From Rhizonema sp. PD37 (lineage in GTDB: Bacteria; Cyanobacteriota; Cyanobacteriia; Cyanobacteriales; Nostocaceae): 64,000 nucleotides of DNA. The translations under genes and the position numbers were made by a program. Position 1 is the first letter of the stretch; each line of letters starts with the position of its first letter. Below, one piece after another: positions 33,021 through 42,971 of this stretch. The stretch covers positions 1 through 64,000 of the forward strand of contig JAQYWO010000005.1 in NCBI GenBank assembly GCA_029379215.1, in the 5' to 3' direction. The notes below the pieces were generated by a model. The model did not search any database, had not been told where the DNA came from, and saw only the letters and a list, made by a program, of their open reading frames with translations.

Positions 33021-35687
33021 ATGCACAGAATGATCGAATATGAAGTTATTCAAGAAATTTATCACAGTGATCATACAGTTATTTATCGAGGTAAATCTCT
33101 CCGAAAACAACAATCAGTCATTATTAAAACTTTTAAAAGTGAGTACCCAACATTAGAAGAAATTGCTTTCATAAAACATGAATATCAAATAGCCAAGAAT
33201 TTAGATTTGGAGGGAATTGTCAAACCATTAAGTTTAGAAAACTATGGAAACGGGTTAGCCCTAATTTTGGAAGATGTAGATGGGCAATCACTACAACACT
33301 ATCTTACATATAAAAAAATTGATTTAATAGATTTTCTCAAAATAGCAATTCAGTTAGCACAAACATTAGCCGAGTTGCAAGCAAGACAAATTACTCATAA
33401 AGATCTTAAAAGTTCAAATATTATTATTAATCCGGAAACAGGACAAGTTAAGATTACTGATTTTGCGCTTGCCTCAAGTTTATCTAAAGAAAATTATACT
33501 AATATACTTGAAGGTACTTTAGCTTATATGTCTCCGGAGCAAACCGGAAGAATGAATAGGTTGATTGATTACCATACTGATTACTACTCTTTGGGAGTCA
33601 CTTTTTATGAGCTTCTCACCAATCAACTACCATTCGTTACAAACACAATAGAACTAGTACATTGTCACATTGCTGAAAAAGCAATTCCACCCCATCTAAT
33701 CAATGTAGAAGTTCCCGTAGCGGTTTCTGAAATCGTGATGAAATTATTAGCGAAAAATGCTGAAGATAGATATCAAACTGCCTTAGGAATTAAGTACGAT
33801 CTGGAGTTTTGTTTGACTCAATTACAGACAACAGGTAATATACTTAACTTTATTGTAGGAACACAGGATTTATCTAGTCAACTCCTCATTTCTCAAAAAC
33901 TTTCTGGTAGAGAGCAAGAAGTAGAAGCCTTATTAACAGCATTTGAACAATTGGCTACAGGATCTCAGGAGAAAGCTCAATCCAAAAACCGTCTTGGAAA
34001 ATTTGCCACTGAGGGAAACCGACGTCAGATGCCTACGGAGGGAAACCCTCCTACAGCACTGGCTCCTCCTTACAACTTTCCACAAAATCCGTCTTGGAAC
34101 GTAGGTGAAGTAAACTATCCCCAGTTTCTTTCTAGAATCACTGATGAAGAAAAAACAGAAGTTTCGGTAAATCAGACAAATAAACCAACAACATCAGAAA
34201 GTTTAGTCGCGCTTGATTTATCTATAGTTTTAAAGGCATCTCAAGCGATTTCTGAAGAAATAGTTCTTGAGAAGTTAATCGATAAATTAATGCATGTTGT
34301 TACGGAAAATACAGGAGTCCAAAAAGGGTTACTGTTTTTACAAATATCCAATAAACTTGTCTTGGCGGCTGAAAGTTCTATGGAATTAGAGAAGGTAGTT
34401 GTCTTTCCTTTTATAGCTGTTGATGAATACCAGCATTCACCTAGCTCTCTAATTAATTACGTAGAAAGAACTAAGGATACAGTAGTCCTTAATAATGCTG
34501 TACAAGAAGGATTATTTACCAACGATCCTTACATACTCAAGTATCAACCAAAGTCTGTTTTAAGTTTGCCAATAGTTTATCAAGACAAACTTACAGGCAT
34601 TCTCTACCTGGAAAATCGCGTAACGAGAGATGCTTTTACACATAATATCCTACAAGTTCTCTCTCTATTATGCTCCCAAATTTCAATTTCTATTGAAAAT
34701 GCTAACCTCTACAAAGATTTACAAAGTTACGCCCAAGAACTATTCGTGAAAAATCAGGCTGGGCAACAATCGGAAGTGAGAGAAAGAGAAAAAGCCGCTC
34801 AACTAGAAAGTGCATTGCAAGAACTTCAAGATACTCAAATACAACTTATTCAAAGCGAAAAATTATCTAATTTAGGACAAATGGTGGCGGGTATTGCTCA
34901 TGAAATTAATAATCCGGTTAATTTTATTAATGTCAACCTTTGCCACGCCAGCAATTACGTTCACGATTTACTCAATCTCATTAACCTTTACCAGCACAAC
35001 TATCCCCAGCCAGTCAAGGAAATCCAAGAAGAGATAGAAGCGATTGACTTAGAGTTTCTCCAAGAAGATTTGCCCAAAATGCTTAATTCGCTGAAATTAG
35101 GTTCCCACTGCATCAAGGAAATTGTCCGGAGCTTGCGTAATTTCTCGCGCCAAGACACCTCACAAATGACACTGCAAGACATTCATGAGGGCATAGACAC
35201 TACCCTCATGATTTTACAGCATCGACTGAAAGCTCAGCCAAACAGACCCGCTATTGAGATTGTCAAAGAATATGGCAACTTGCCTATGGTGAGGTGTTAC
35301 GGGGGTTTACTCAACCAAGTGTTTATGAATCTCTTAACCAATGCAATTGATGCGATTGAGGAGACGCAGAAAGAAAAACAAACCCCAATTCAAAATCCAA
35401 AATCTGAAATCCCAAATTTCAAGATTCGCATTTGCACTGAGATTTTAGATAGTCGTCAAGTTATAATTCGGATTGCCGATAATGGTGCTGGGATGACAGA
35501 AGAAGTCCACAGTAAACTTTTCAACCCTTTCTTCACCACAAAATCAATCGGAAAAGGTACGGGAATTGGATTGTCAATCAGCCGTCAAATTGTGGTGGAG
35601 AAACATCAAGGGCAGATAAATTGTGTTTCCGCGCTTGGTGTAGGTACGGAATTTATCATAGAACTTCCTATTCAGCAGAAGATTTAG
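33021..35687 (+). CDS. Hybrid Ser/Thr kinase - GAF - histidine kinase lacking the central ATPase region
   Basis: An 888-residue signalling protein. Residues 1-270 are a Ser/Thr kinase domain with the VAIK-type Lys in VIIKTFKSE, catalytic D128 in THKDLKSSN, and EGTLAYMSPEQTGRMNR. Its DFG motif reads D147-F-A149. About 285-310 (LLISQKLSGREQEVEALLTAFEQLATGSQE) is the opening of the AAA-type ATPase region that in this cyanobacterial family continues for many hundreds of residues. Here it breaks off into a repeat-derived linker (EGNRRQMPTEGNPPTALAPP, about 331-350). A GAF domain (about 400-560), a coiled coil and a histidine kinase follow: H627 in GIAHEINNPVNFI, then FMNLLTNAIDAI, IADNGAGMTEE and GKGTGIGLSIS. 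Full-length relatives are about 1,800 residues. The reading frame is kept, so the protein may be functional. Confidence 0.88.
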   Translation: MHRMIEYEVIQEIYHSDHTVIYRGKSLRKQQSVIIKTFKSEYPTLEEIAFIKHEYQIAKNLDLEGIVKPLSLENYGNGLALILEDVDGQSLQHYLTYKKIDLIDFLKIAIQLAQTLAELQARQITHKDLKSSNIIINPETGQVKITDFALASSLSKENYTNILEGTLAYMSPEQTGRMNRLIDYHTDYYSLGVTFYELLTNQLPFVTNTIELVHCHIAEKAIPPHLINVEVPVAVSEIVMKLLAKNAEDRYQTALGIKYDLEFCLTQLQTTGNILNFIVGTQDLSSQLLISQKLSGREQEVEALLTAFEQLATGSQEKAQSKNRLGKFATEGNRRQMPTEGNPPTALAPPYNFPQNPSWNVGEVNYPQFLSRITDEEKTEVSVNQTNKPTTSESLVALDLSIVLKASQAISEEIVLEKLIDKLMHVVTENTGVQKGLLFLQISNKLVLAAESSMELEKVVVFPFIAVDEYQHSPSSLINYVERTKDTVVLNNAVQEGLFTNDPYILKYQPKSVLSLPIVYQDKLTGILYLENRVTRDAFTHNILQVLSLLCSQISISIENANLYKDLQSYAQELFVKNQAGQQSEVREREKAAQLESALQELQDTQIQLIQSEKLSNLGQMVAGIAHEINNPVNFINVNLCHASNYVHDLLNLINLYQHNYPQPVKEIQEEIEAIDLEFLQEDLPKMLNSLKLGSHCIKEIVRSLRNFSRQDTSQMTLQDIHEGIDTTLMILQHRLKAQPNRPAIEIVKEYGNLPMVRCYGGLLNQVFMNLLTNAIDAIEETQKEKQTPIQNPKSEIPNFKIRICTEILDSRQVIIRIADNGAGMTEEVHSKLFNPFFTTKSIGKGTGIGLSISRQIVVEKHQGQINCVSALGVGTEFIIELPIQQKI
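34000..34075 (+). repeat. Palindromic repeat element inside the hybrid kinase gene
   Basis: Contains GGAGGGAAACCCTCC and, read on the other strand, GGAGGAGCCAGTGCTGTAG. It aligns with the elements at 43921-44108, 45016-45040, 54692-54771 and 59680-59720. It is flanked by an 11-bp direct repeat CCGTCTTGGAA at 33989 and 34089. Confidence 0.75.
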
Positions 35688-35933
35688 CACTAATTGCGTC
35701 AGGATAATCTCTTGTAATTATAATAGCTACTGAATTCCTACAAGCTTATTTGATCTCAAAAAATCTCAGTATCATCAACTATCTTAGTTACTTTTTCGAC
35801 TGAGTTAAACGACTAAAGCTTAAGAAAATTTACTCTGCTTCTTGCCTATCTTTAATCATATCGTATGATCAACATGATAAAATTACCAAGTTTCACAAAT
35901 TGATTATAACTTGGTAAAATAAAAGCCTTTGAC

Positions 35934-36665
35934 ATGGAAAATTTTTCTTGCTTATATTGCAATAGCTCTTTCCAGGAACTGCTTCCTTTTGGTTTTGATT
36001 TTCCTGTTTTACAAAAAAACAAAGTGATTGGTGCGGGATACCGACTTTGTGTTTGTTCAGGATGCTATTCCACAGATAGAGAAAGATTACTGCTACTTTA
36101 TTTGACTGAGAAGTCATCAGAAATCTTTTCAACACAAAACAAAATAAAACTCTTACACGTAGCTCCCGAGAAAAATTTAAGTTTTGTTTTGTCTTCTCAA
36201 TCTAATATTGAGTATATAGCTGGAGACAAATTTCCCTCGTTATACAACCACTATAGTCATTTGGAAAAATGTATAACGTTGGATATTACAAGCCTTGCTT
36301 ATCAAGATAATATTTTTGATGTCATTATTTGTAACCATGTTTTGGAGCATATTCATGATGACATAACTGCCATGTCAGAGTTACATAGAATTTTAAAACC
36401 AGGAGGGTGGGCAATACTACAGGTTCCAATTTCATTAGTTCTGGAAGAAACTTACGAAGATTTTTCAATAACTTCTCCCGAAGAAAGAGAAAAAGCCTTT
36501 GGACAGAGAGATCACGTTAGAATATATAGCAAAGACTATCTACAACGATTAGAAAGTGTCGGTTTTAGAGTTAGTACTCATAATCCTATGAAAGAAAAAT
36601 GGACAAGTAATCTCTCTAAATATGGGATAAATCTTCTTGAAGATGTCATTCTTGGCAAGAAATAA
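35934..36665 (+). CDS. Class I SAM-dependent methyltransferase with N-terminal zinc-ribbon-like segment
   Basis: A 243-residue protein. The N-terminus has CLYCNSS and later CVCSGCYSTDRERL, a possible zinc site (CxxC...CxxC). Then comes a Rossmann methyltransferase domain with LLHVAPEKNLSFVL, FDVIICNHVLEHIHDD and ELHRILKPGGWAILQVP. The arrangement is common in methyltransferases of surface-glycan loci, though no such genes are adjacent. It is AT-rich like its flanks. Substrate unknown. Confidence 0.85.
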   Translation: MENFSCLYCNSSFQELLPFGFDFPVLQKNKVIGAGYRLCVCSGCYSTDRERLLLLYLTEKSSEIFSTQNKIKLLHVAPEKNLSFVLSSQSNIEYIAGDKFPSLYNHYSHLEKCITLDITSLAYQDNIFDVIICNHVLEHIHDDITAMSELHRILKPGGWAILQVPISLVLEETYEDFSITSPEEREKAFGQRDHVRIYSKDYLQRLESVGFRVSTHNPMKEKWTSNLSKYGINLLEDVILGKK

Positions 36666-37033
36666 AGATACGAACTACTCCCTTTCCGCAAGACATGAAT
36701 ACTGATATAAAAAACAGCCTTGGCTGACGCTACGTCCTTAGACGTAGCGTCTTGTGCTACTGAGAAGAGAAGACGCCAAGAGAGCCAAGAAAGGAGATCC
36801 ACTTATAGCAGGGAGCATTCTAGCAGGGAGCAGGCGTGTGATTGTCCCTTGGTTTCCGTGTTTTATAATTAATTGATGTCCTAAGAAACCTGGCAACTGC
36901 TATATATCGGTAATCTTACACTCCTGTTGGGAGCTTGGATAGAAATAAAATACTTGGTTGATAGACTTCAACCAGACTCAATCTCATGTCACACGCATGA
37001 GTTGCATCCTAAAACTTTATGCCTCTGCCTCAC
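36666..37033. other. Intergenic region with repeats
   Basis: No gene. It holds a perfect 11-bp hairpin GACGCTACGTC-CTTA-GACGTAGCGTC at 36726-36751 and a CGCCAAGA-type repeat at 36771-36794. The hairpin is about 65 bases after the methyltransferase stop and could act as a terminator. Confidence 0.6.
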
Positions 37034-37987
37034 TCACCTCTCCTCAACACCACTCGTTTTCAAAACTTCACTCATCGTCGCGCAGTAATTTGGCAAACCA
37101 AAACTGGCGGGATTAATGATATTGTGGTAAGTAAAATGCCGATAGTTCATACAAAACCTATCCCAGGCAGCCATTTGAATGCGGAACACAAGGATTAACA
37201 GATTGGCTAGCGATAAAGATAGGGGGATACGAAAGTAAATTTTTTTGCCAAGGTATGAACAAACTTCTTCAACGGCTTGGTTAGCGGTTAATTGTGCTTG
37301 AGCTAAAACAAAATATCGCGATTCGTCTTTTTTAGGAGGATTATCGATTAAATATTTTACAACAGTGGCAATATCTTGCCCGTGAATGAAGTGGAAACTA
37401 CCATCTGCTTGGAGAAAGCGAATCAAGTTTATATATTTTGTGACTTCTGGTATCCCATTCGTCAGGTGAGAATATGGTTTGTGATGATCGCCACCCATGA
37501 CTAAAGTTGGAAAGACAGTGGTAATTTTAGATGCGATCACTAGTTTCGGAAGTCGATGCAAGCAGTCATATTTAGAACGGATATAATCTGTCCCCAGTTC
37601 CCCTGCTTCTTTTAAGGGTTGATTGTGGCGATCTAAAACGCTCGCAGTAGAAAAGTATATTACCTGTTCGCATCTGAGCGGATCTAACAGTTCGAGCAAC
37701 TCTAAGGTCTTAAATACATTAATATCATATGTTCCAGGTGCACCCCAAGCTGTCGCTGTAAGTACGGCAATATCTATGGTTTTCAGCAAATCAGCAAAAG
37801 CGCTGATTTCCTGCAAATCACCTTGCAAAACAGTGATCCCCGGACGTGTTTGAGTATCAACTTGCAGTTTACTTGGGTTTCTTACCAGTAGATAGAGTTC
37901 GTAATTGGTTTCTTGAATCAAAACTTCAGATATATAGTGACCAATACAACCACTAGCACCCGTCACTAAAACTCGTTTTTGGCTCAT
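37034..37987 (-). CDS. NAD(P)-dependent extended short-chain dehydrogenase/epimerase
   Basis: An extended SDR-fold oxidoreductase or epimerase. The dinucleotide motif VLVTGASGCIGHYISEVL opens the protein and the catalytic YIRSK (YxxxK) lies near residue 145. 319 residues is usual. Three Met codons open the frame; MSQKRVLV (37987) places the Rossmann motif best. The enzyme group is broad (sugar epimerases, reductases) and I cannot name the substrate. Confidence 0.85.
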   Translation of the reverse strand: MSQKRVLVTGASGCIGHYISEVLIQETNYELYLLVRNPSKLQVDTQTRPGITVLQGDLQEISAFADLLKTIDIAVLTATAWGAPGTYDINVFKTLELLELLDPLRCEQVIYFSTASVLDRHNQPLKEAGELGTDYIRSKYDCLHRLPKLVIASKITTVFPTLVMGGDHHKPYSHLTNGIPEVTKYINLIRFLQADGSFHFIHGQDIATVVKYLIDNPPKKDESRYFVLAQAQLTANQAVEEVCSYLGKKIYFRIPLSLSLANLLILVFRIQMAAWDRFCMNYRHFTYHNIINPASFGLPNYCATMSEVLKTSGVEER

Positions 37988-38221
37988 CATCAAAAGTAGG
38001 GGCAGGTTTTAACGATTAATTTTGGAACAGGTAAGTTATCTGGTTAAACCTGCCCGTACAGGAGGCGTGTTTAATAGAAAGAACATCGCGTAATCGTTCA
38101 CAACATCTTACAAAATCCTCCCTTACACGAGTTAAGAGTTAGGAATGAAGTAAAAAGTTCCGCAGTACATGATTACCGATGCAATTTCTTCTCCCTCTCT
38201 CCCTTTCCCCCCCCTCTCCTT

Positions 38222-39289
38222 CTACTCCCTACTCCCTACTCCCGAAGCCTGAAGTTGCTTTGCTGTTTCAAAGAAGAAAGCGACATTTTCTTCTGGGGTT
38301 TCCGGAAGAACACCATGACCTAAATTGAGAATGTGTCCACCACTGCCAGCTTTGCGAACTGTATCGCGGATGCGATCGCGGATAAACTCTTTAGAACCGA
38401 ATAGTACACCAGGGTCGAGATTTCCCTGAACTTTCATATGGCTTCCCAATCTGGCGCGTGCGTCTGCCATATCCACCGACCAATCTACAGTGACAATATC
38501 TGCACCGGATGAGCCCATTCTTTCCAAAACACCCGCACTACCACTTACCAGAAGGATCAAGGGTGTATCTGGGTGAGTTTCCTTGACTTGTTGAAAAACT
38601 TGTTTTTGGTAGGGGAGAGCAAAGGTATCATAATCTTGAGGGCTTAATTGACCTGCCCATGAATCGAACATTTGCACGACTTGAGCGCCTGAGTCAATTT
38701 GGTAGCGGACATAAATAGTGATCGCATCTGCTAATTTTGCCAGCAGTTGATGCAAAATTGTTGGGTCTGAGAACGCCATGCCTTTAATGGCGGAGTAGGT
38801 TTTAGAACCTTTTCCTTCTACCGCGTAAGCTGCCAATGTCCAAGGTGCACCTACGAAGCCTAATACTGTCGATTTATTGCCCACTTCCTGCCGCAAAGCT
38901 TGCAAAATTGTTTTGATAAACGGCAGCGAGACTTCTGGTTCTAATTCGTGCAGGTTATCGATTTGTTCTTGAGTACGAATGGGCGAGTCAATGATTGGTC
39001 CTTTACCTTCGGCAATATCCATCTCAATCCCCAAACCTGGCAGGGGAGTAACGATATCGGAAAACAAAATTACTCCGTCTGGTTGAAAAGCTTTCCAAGG
39101 TTGCAAGGAAACTTCAATCGCCACCTCCGGGATTTCCGAACGCTCGCGAAAAGAAGGATACTTCTCCCTCAAGTCTCGATAAGCTTTCATGTATCGTCCC
39201 GCCTGTCGCATCATCCATACAGGTGGACGGTCTAATACTTCACCACGAGCTACCCTGAGGAGATGGGGATCGTATGAGGAAATACCCAT
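38222..39289 (-). CDS. hemE: Uroporphyrinogen decarboxylase
   Basis: Converts uroporphyrinogen III to coproporphyrinogen III in heme and chlorophyll synthesis. All signatures are present: [64 protein letters not shown] and [19 protein letters not shown]. 355 residues is normal. The final codons (GSRE and the stop) fall inside a TACTCCC heptamer array (38223-38243), so the very C-terminus has been written by the repeat. Confidence 0.97.
   Translation of the reverse strand: MGISSYDPHLLRVARGEVLDRPPVWMMRQAGRYMKAYRDLREKYPSFRERSEIPEVAIEVSLQPWKAFQPDGVILFSDIVTPLPGLGIEMDIAEGKGPIIDSPIRTQEQIDNLHELEPEVSLPFIKTILQALRQEVGNKSTVLGFVGAPWTLAAYAVEGKGSKTYSAIKGMAFSDPTILHQLLAKLADAITIYVRYQIDSGAQVVQMFDSWAGQLSPQDYDTFALPYQKQVFQQVKETHPDTPLILLVSGSAGVLERMGSSGADIVTVDWSVDMADARARLGSHMKVQGNLDPGVLFGSKEFIRDRIRDTVRKAGSGGHILNLGHGVLPETPEENVAFFFETAKQLQASGVGSRE
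38223..38243. repeat. TACTCCC heptamer array at the end of hemE
   Basis: Three perfect TACTCCC heptamers. On the minus strand they supply the last residues and the stop codon of hemE. Confidence 0.9.
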
Positions 39290-39520
39290 TTAATACTTCG
39301 TCCTATACTCTTTTTTATGTCATTGTTTAGCTTATCATTCCCGGTTTGTGCTTTTTCAAAAGCACAGCTTTTTCTCCCTCTTTAGCCGCAAGTGATCGGA
39401 GTGCTTGTGCAATCCGTTAATTTAACCGGACATCACCAACTAAGAAGTCTTGCTCCGGCGATCGCCTTCTCCGGTGTAAGGTTATTATGCGTTTGGTACG
39501 TAACGCTACTAATAAAATTT

Positions 39521-40252
39521 ATGCAAACCGACTCAAACAGCCCTTATGAAAGAGGCGCGACAAAAAGTGTTCCCAGACAGCAAAGCTTTTTGATTCCTCG
39601 CAACCTGCGTCAGAGATTTTTTTTCCAATTTACTTTAATGACCATTATTGGGTGGATTGTAGGTGGAATCATCAGTATGCTCATAGAAAGAACCATTATG
39701 GAGATTTTGCCACCAGCTTTCCTACAGCAGCAAATATCATACACTTTAGGAAAATACTTGAGTGGTCTTGTGTTTGCAGTTATTTTTGGCGCAGATCAGG
39801 CGATCGTCCTGCACCAATATGTATCAGGTTGGTTGTGGATGCTTGCTACCTGCGTAGGTTGGCTGATTTGCAACGGCGTTTCTGCTGCATGGATTAACTC
39901 CATTTCATCTATTGCTTTATCTTTAAATAAAACTTTATTTCCTAGTGAAATCGTTATTTTGGGAATTTTGTCAACCCTTGCGTATATTCTTTCTGGAATT
40001 TGGTTAGGTTTTTTCCAGTGGCTGGTACTGCGACGACACACTAAGAGTGCTTGGTGGTGGAATTTTCTGCCTTCAATTTCATTCTTATCGATCAGTCTCT
40101 TGGTTTGGTTACTTTCCTTTGTTCAAGAGTTTCCAGAAGTACATAGCGCTCAAATATTGTATGTAAGTGGACAAGGATTGACTGCATTAATTCTGGGAGT
40201 TATTCCAGCACTCGGCTTGTGTCAGTTGAAAAGAAACTTACCATCTCAGTAG
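39521..40252 (+). CDS. Integral membrane protein, function unknown
   Basis: A ~243-residue protein with about six hydrophobic segments (for example TLMTIIGWIVGGIISMLI, WLWMLATCVGWLICNGVSAAWI, ILSTLAYILSGIWLGFFQWLVL). FFQWLVLRRHTKSAWWW resembles a motif of cyanobacterial membrane proteins that repeats W-Q-x-L-L-R. I know no function. The frame is open to 39392, but MQTDSNSPYER at 39521 is the natural start. It is divergent from hemE. Confidence 0.7.
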   Translation: MQTDSNSPYERGATKSVPRQQSFLIPRNLRQRFFFQFTLMTIIGWIVGGIISMLIERTIMEILPPAFLQQQISYTLGKYLSGLVFAVIFGADQAIVLHQYVSGWLWMLATCVGWLICNGVSAAWINSISSIALSLNKTLFPSEIVILGILSTLAYILSGIWLGFFQWLVLRRHTKSAWWWNFLPSISFLSISLLVWLLSFVQEFPEVHSAQILYVSGQGLTALILGVIPALGLCQLKRNLPSQ

Positions 40253-40282
40253 TTCTTACTAGAAAATCGCTACATTAGAGCG

Positions 40283-40495
40283 TTAATATGTGGAATCGTC
40301 ACACTGGCGTTCTTTTTCAATAGCTTTCCTTAATTCTTCCTCACCTGCAATATCTTGAGAGGCATACCAAGTGCTATTAGGATTTGCATAAATCTTGTCC
40401 ATCCGAGCATGAAATGCTTGTTTATCGTTGGGATGTTTTTTGAGATACTCTCGTAATTCAGTAGAGGTCATTTGTGCAAAATTTGGTGTACCCAT
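40283..40495 (-). CDS. DUF6887-like small protein
   Basis: A 70-residue polar protein: PNFAQMTSTELREYLKKHPNDKQAFHARMDK is the pattern of the cyanobacterial DUF6887 family (PNFxxMTxxELRxYxLxHRxDxxAFxxxxD), of unknown function. These are often found beside a DUF6888 gene; I see no such partner here. Confidence 0.7.
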   Translation of the reverse strand: MGTPNFAQMTSTELREYLKKHPNDKQAFHARMDKIYANPNSTWYASQDIAGEEELRKAIEKERQCDDSTY

Positions 40496-40767
40496 ATATC
40501 AAGTCTCAAATTTCCAAGTACCATCACGACTAATAAAACAAGTCAAAGTTTGTGCTGAAGTAGGCTATAGAGCTTCTGCCATTATCTTAAATCGAAAATT
40601 GAAAATCTACTATATAGAAAATCATACGGGAAAACATTTATATTTAAGTATAAAATTATATCATTATTTAAATTTAAACATCAGCACTATACGACGCCCT
40701 AAATCCCTTGAAGCAGGAATTGCTTGTACTCCAGTGGTTGAGGTGTTGGTGTAAGAGATGTCACAGA

Positions 40768-42048
40768 TTACTTGTTATCCCAATAAACTTCCAAACGTTC
40801 TTGAGCTGAATGAAGAGCTTTTTCTGGAGATTCTCCCAGCATTGTTGCCTCAATCGCACGACCGAGACTGTCCGATAGACGACTGTAGCCAGCAATAATA
40901 GGTCGAGCGTGGGCGACAGGCATTTGCTCTAGAAACACTTTTAACATTGGTTTTTGGCTGACGAATTGCTGATAAACTTTGCTTTGAGCTGCTCTAGAGT
41001 TAACTGGTACAAAACCTGTTCCCATACTCCACTCTAATTGAAATTCTTCACTCAAAACATACTCCAAAAACTTAAGTGCAGCTTGCTTTCTGGCTGGTGT
41101 GGCATTCATGACATACAGATTTCCATTGCCGATCGCCGAAGCTTGCTTGGTGCTTGCAGGTATGGGAAATACCCCGTAATCAACATTAGACTTTGTGATG
41201 TATGTCCAAGGTCCTGTAATTTGCATAGCAACACGACCGGCGATAAAGTTATCTTCTTCGTAACCTCTTTCTGGAGCCGAAAGCTTTGCGGAACCATCTT
41301 TCAAAAGGTCTTGCCAAAATTGTAAGGCGGCGATCGCGCCCGAAGAAACTAAATTCGGTCGGTTGTTTGTCACTATCTCTCCTCCAGCACTGAGTAAAAA
41401 GGGAAACCAACTAAAGACAGTCCATTCTCCATTACCTAGAGGAAGTAACATTCCATACTGTTCTGGACGATTGTCACCGTTACGATCTATCGTTAGTTTT
41501 TTAGCAACTTGCCGTAACTCTTCCCAATTCTTGGGTGTTTGAGTGATTCCTGCAGCTTCAAAAAGCTTTGGTCTATAAAAAATGCCTATGTTACTGGTAT
41601 ATAGTGGCACTGACCATATATGACCGTCTAACTGCATTTCTTCAAATAGGTTGGAGTTGATTTGCGTCTTCAACGGTGACTTTAAGAGCCAATCATCTAA
41701 AGGTTGAATTGCTCCTAATTCGACTAACTGACCCGTTATTTCTGGGTACAATAACAGGATATCTGGAGGCACATTGCCAACGACTGCTGTCAATATTTTC
41801 GGCAGTTGTTGACCTGAGTAGATAGATTCTACTTGAATATCAGTATGAGCCTGATTGAATTTATCTACCAGTTTTTGAAACACATCCCGATTAGCCGGAG
41901 GATTGATTCCTTGCCATAGTGTCAGATGTATAACTCCGTCATTCTTTACAGGAATCTGACAACTAGATAAGAGTAGACACAAACTTAGGATGATTCCTAG
42001 TAGCCGCGATATTTTTTTTATTTGGTGTGGAAAAAGAGTGATTTTCAT
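40768..42048 (-). CDS. ABC transporter sugar-type substrate-binding lipoprotein
   Basis: A family-1 extracellular solute-binding protein (UgpB/MalE-like). A lipoprotein signal ends LCLLLSSC-Q at about residues 20-30. The mature part has LTLWQGINPPANRDVFQKLVDKFN, PDILLLYPEITGQLVELGAIQPLDDWL, RVAMQITGPWTYI and FVPVNSRAA. 426 residues is standard. No permease or ATPase gene is adjacent, so it probably works with components encoded elsewhere. Likely ligands are di- or oligosaccharides or glycerol-phosphate compounds. Confidence 0.9.
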   Translation of the reverse strand: MKITLFPHQIKKISRLLGIILSLCLLLSSCQIPVKNDGVIHLTLWQGINPPANRDVFQKLVDKFNQAHTDIQVESIYSGQQLPKILTAVVGNVPPDILLLYPEITGQLVELGAIQPLDDWLLKSPLKTQINSNLFEEMQLDGHIWSVPLYTSNIGIFYRPKLFEAAGITQTPKNWEELRQVAKKLTIDRNGDNRPEQYGMLLPLGNGEWTVFSWFPFLLSAGGEIVTNNRPNLVSSGAIAALQFWQDLLKDGSAKLSAPERGYEEDNFIAGRVAMQITGPWTYITKSNVDYGVFPIPASTKQASAIGNGNLYVMNATPARKQAALKFLEYVLSEEFQLEWSMGTGFVPVNSRAAQSKVYQQFVSQKPMLKVFLEQMPVAHARPIIAGYSRLSDSLGRAIEATMLGESPEKALHSAQERLEVYWDNK

Positions 42049-42151
42049 GCTAAATAGTCGAATATTATCAAATATAGCAATCTTACATCATTTGCCAAAA
42101 TTTAAACATAATAGAGAATCGCTTTCTTTAAGACAGTGAGTTTCTCTACTT

Positions 42152-42823
42152 TCACGAATTATTTACACTTTCTAGATTCTCTACAAAACTTTTAGTTATG
42201 CTAGTTTCTGCTCTTGTATAAACATAAGTTTGTGGTTCTGTCAGGGTTTGAGTTTTAAATATTTTTTCAGCACGATACCATAAATCTGTGTCTTCTCCAT
42301 AAGGAATATTATTAAATCCCTTTAACTCAAAAAATACATGTCTTTTTCCAAAGAACGTTGGACCTAAAACGCATTCTCGAAGATTAATCTTTTTCCCGGC
42401 TTGAAAATAATCTGCGACCCAAACCTCTTCCTCTGTTTCAAATCCACCTTCAATCAAGTCAATCTCTGGATAATTATTCATATATTCAAGTCGCGATTTC
42501 AGATGATTGCTTTTATAAGTATCATCACTATCAATAAATGTGATGTATTTACCAAAGGAAGCCTGAACACCTGCATTTTTGGCATACCATAACTTTTGAT
42601 TCTGATGTTTTAAATAACGGATATTTTTAAAATTTTGAATATAATTATTGACAATTTCAAAGGTGTTGTCCTGACTACCATCATCAACAACAATGAGTTC
42701 CCAATCATTAAAAGTCTGATTTATGACACTATTAATACAATTATTTAAGTATTTTGCTCGATTGTAAGTACATAATATGACTGAAACTTCCGGAGTGTGG
42801 TCAACAATTGTATTACTTGACAT
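42152..42823 (-). CDS. Family 2 glycosyltransferase
   Basis: A GT-A fold glycosyltransferase: VSVILCTYNRAKYLNNCINSVINQTF, LIVVDDGSQDNT, WYAKNAGVQASFGKYITFIDSDDTY (DxD). About 223 residues, single domain. The frame extends to 42961 but the extra 46 residues come from repeat-like DNA; MSSNTIVDHTPEVSV at 42823 is the clear start. It is downstream of a truncated IS630-type ORF. Acceptor unknown. Confidence 0.9.
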   Translation of the reverse strand: MSSNTIVDHTPEVSVILCTYNRAKYLNNCINSVINQTFNDWELIVVDDGSQDNTFEIVNNYIQNFKNIRYLKHQNQKLWYAKNAGVQASFGKYITFIDSDDTYKSNHLKSRLEYMNNYPEIDLIEGGFETEEEVWVADYFQAGKKINLRECVLGPTFFGKRHVFFELKGFNNIPYGEDTDLWYRAEKIFKTQTLTEPQTYVYTRAETSITKSFVENLESVNNS

Positions 42824-42971
42824 TAGTAATTGGCTCCTCACATAAATGTTACATAACTGGTAAGTCCGAAACGTTAGCGATCTCTCTTCTCCTTTGGGAG
42901 AGGAGAAGGACGAACCATCATTAAATTTCTGGTTGTGGATGAGCGGTTTTAAGCCGTTCATCCGAGTCCGT

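Noticed and set aside
40428..40754. 108-codon plus-strand frame partly antisense to the DUF6887-like gene
   Set aside because: It begins inside another gene in antisense and its sequence shows no domain; it looks like chance.
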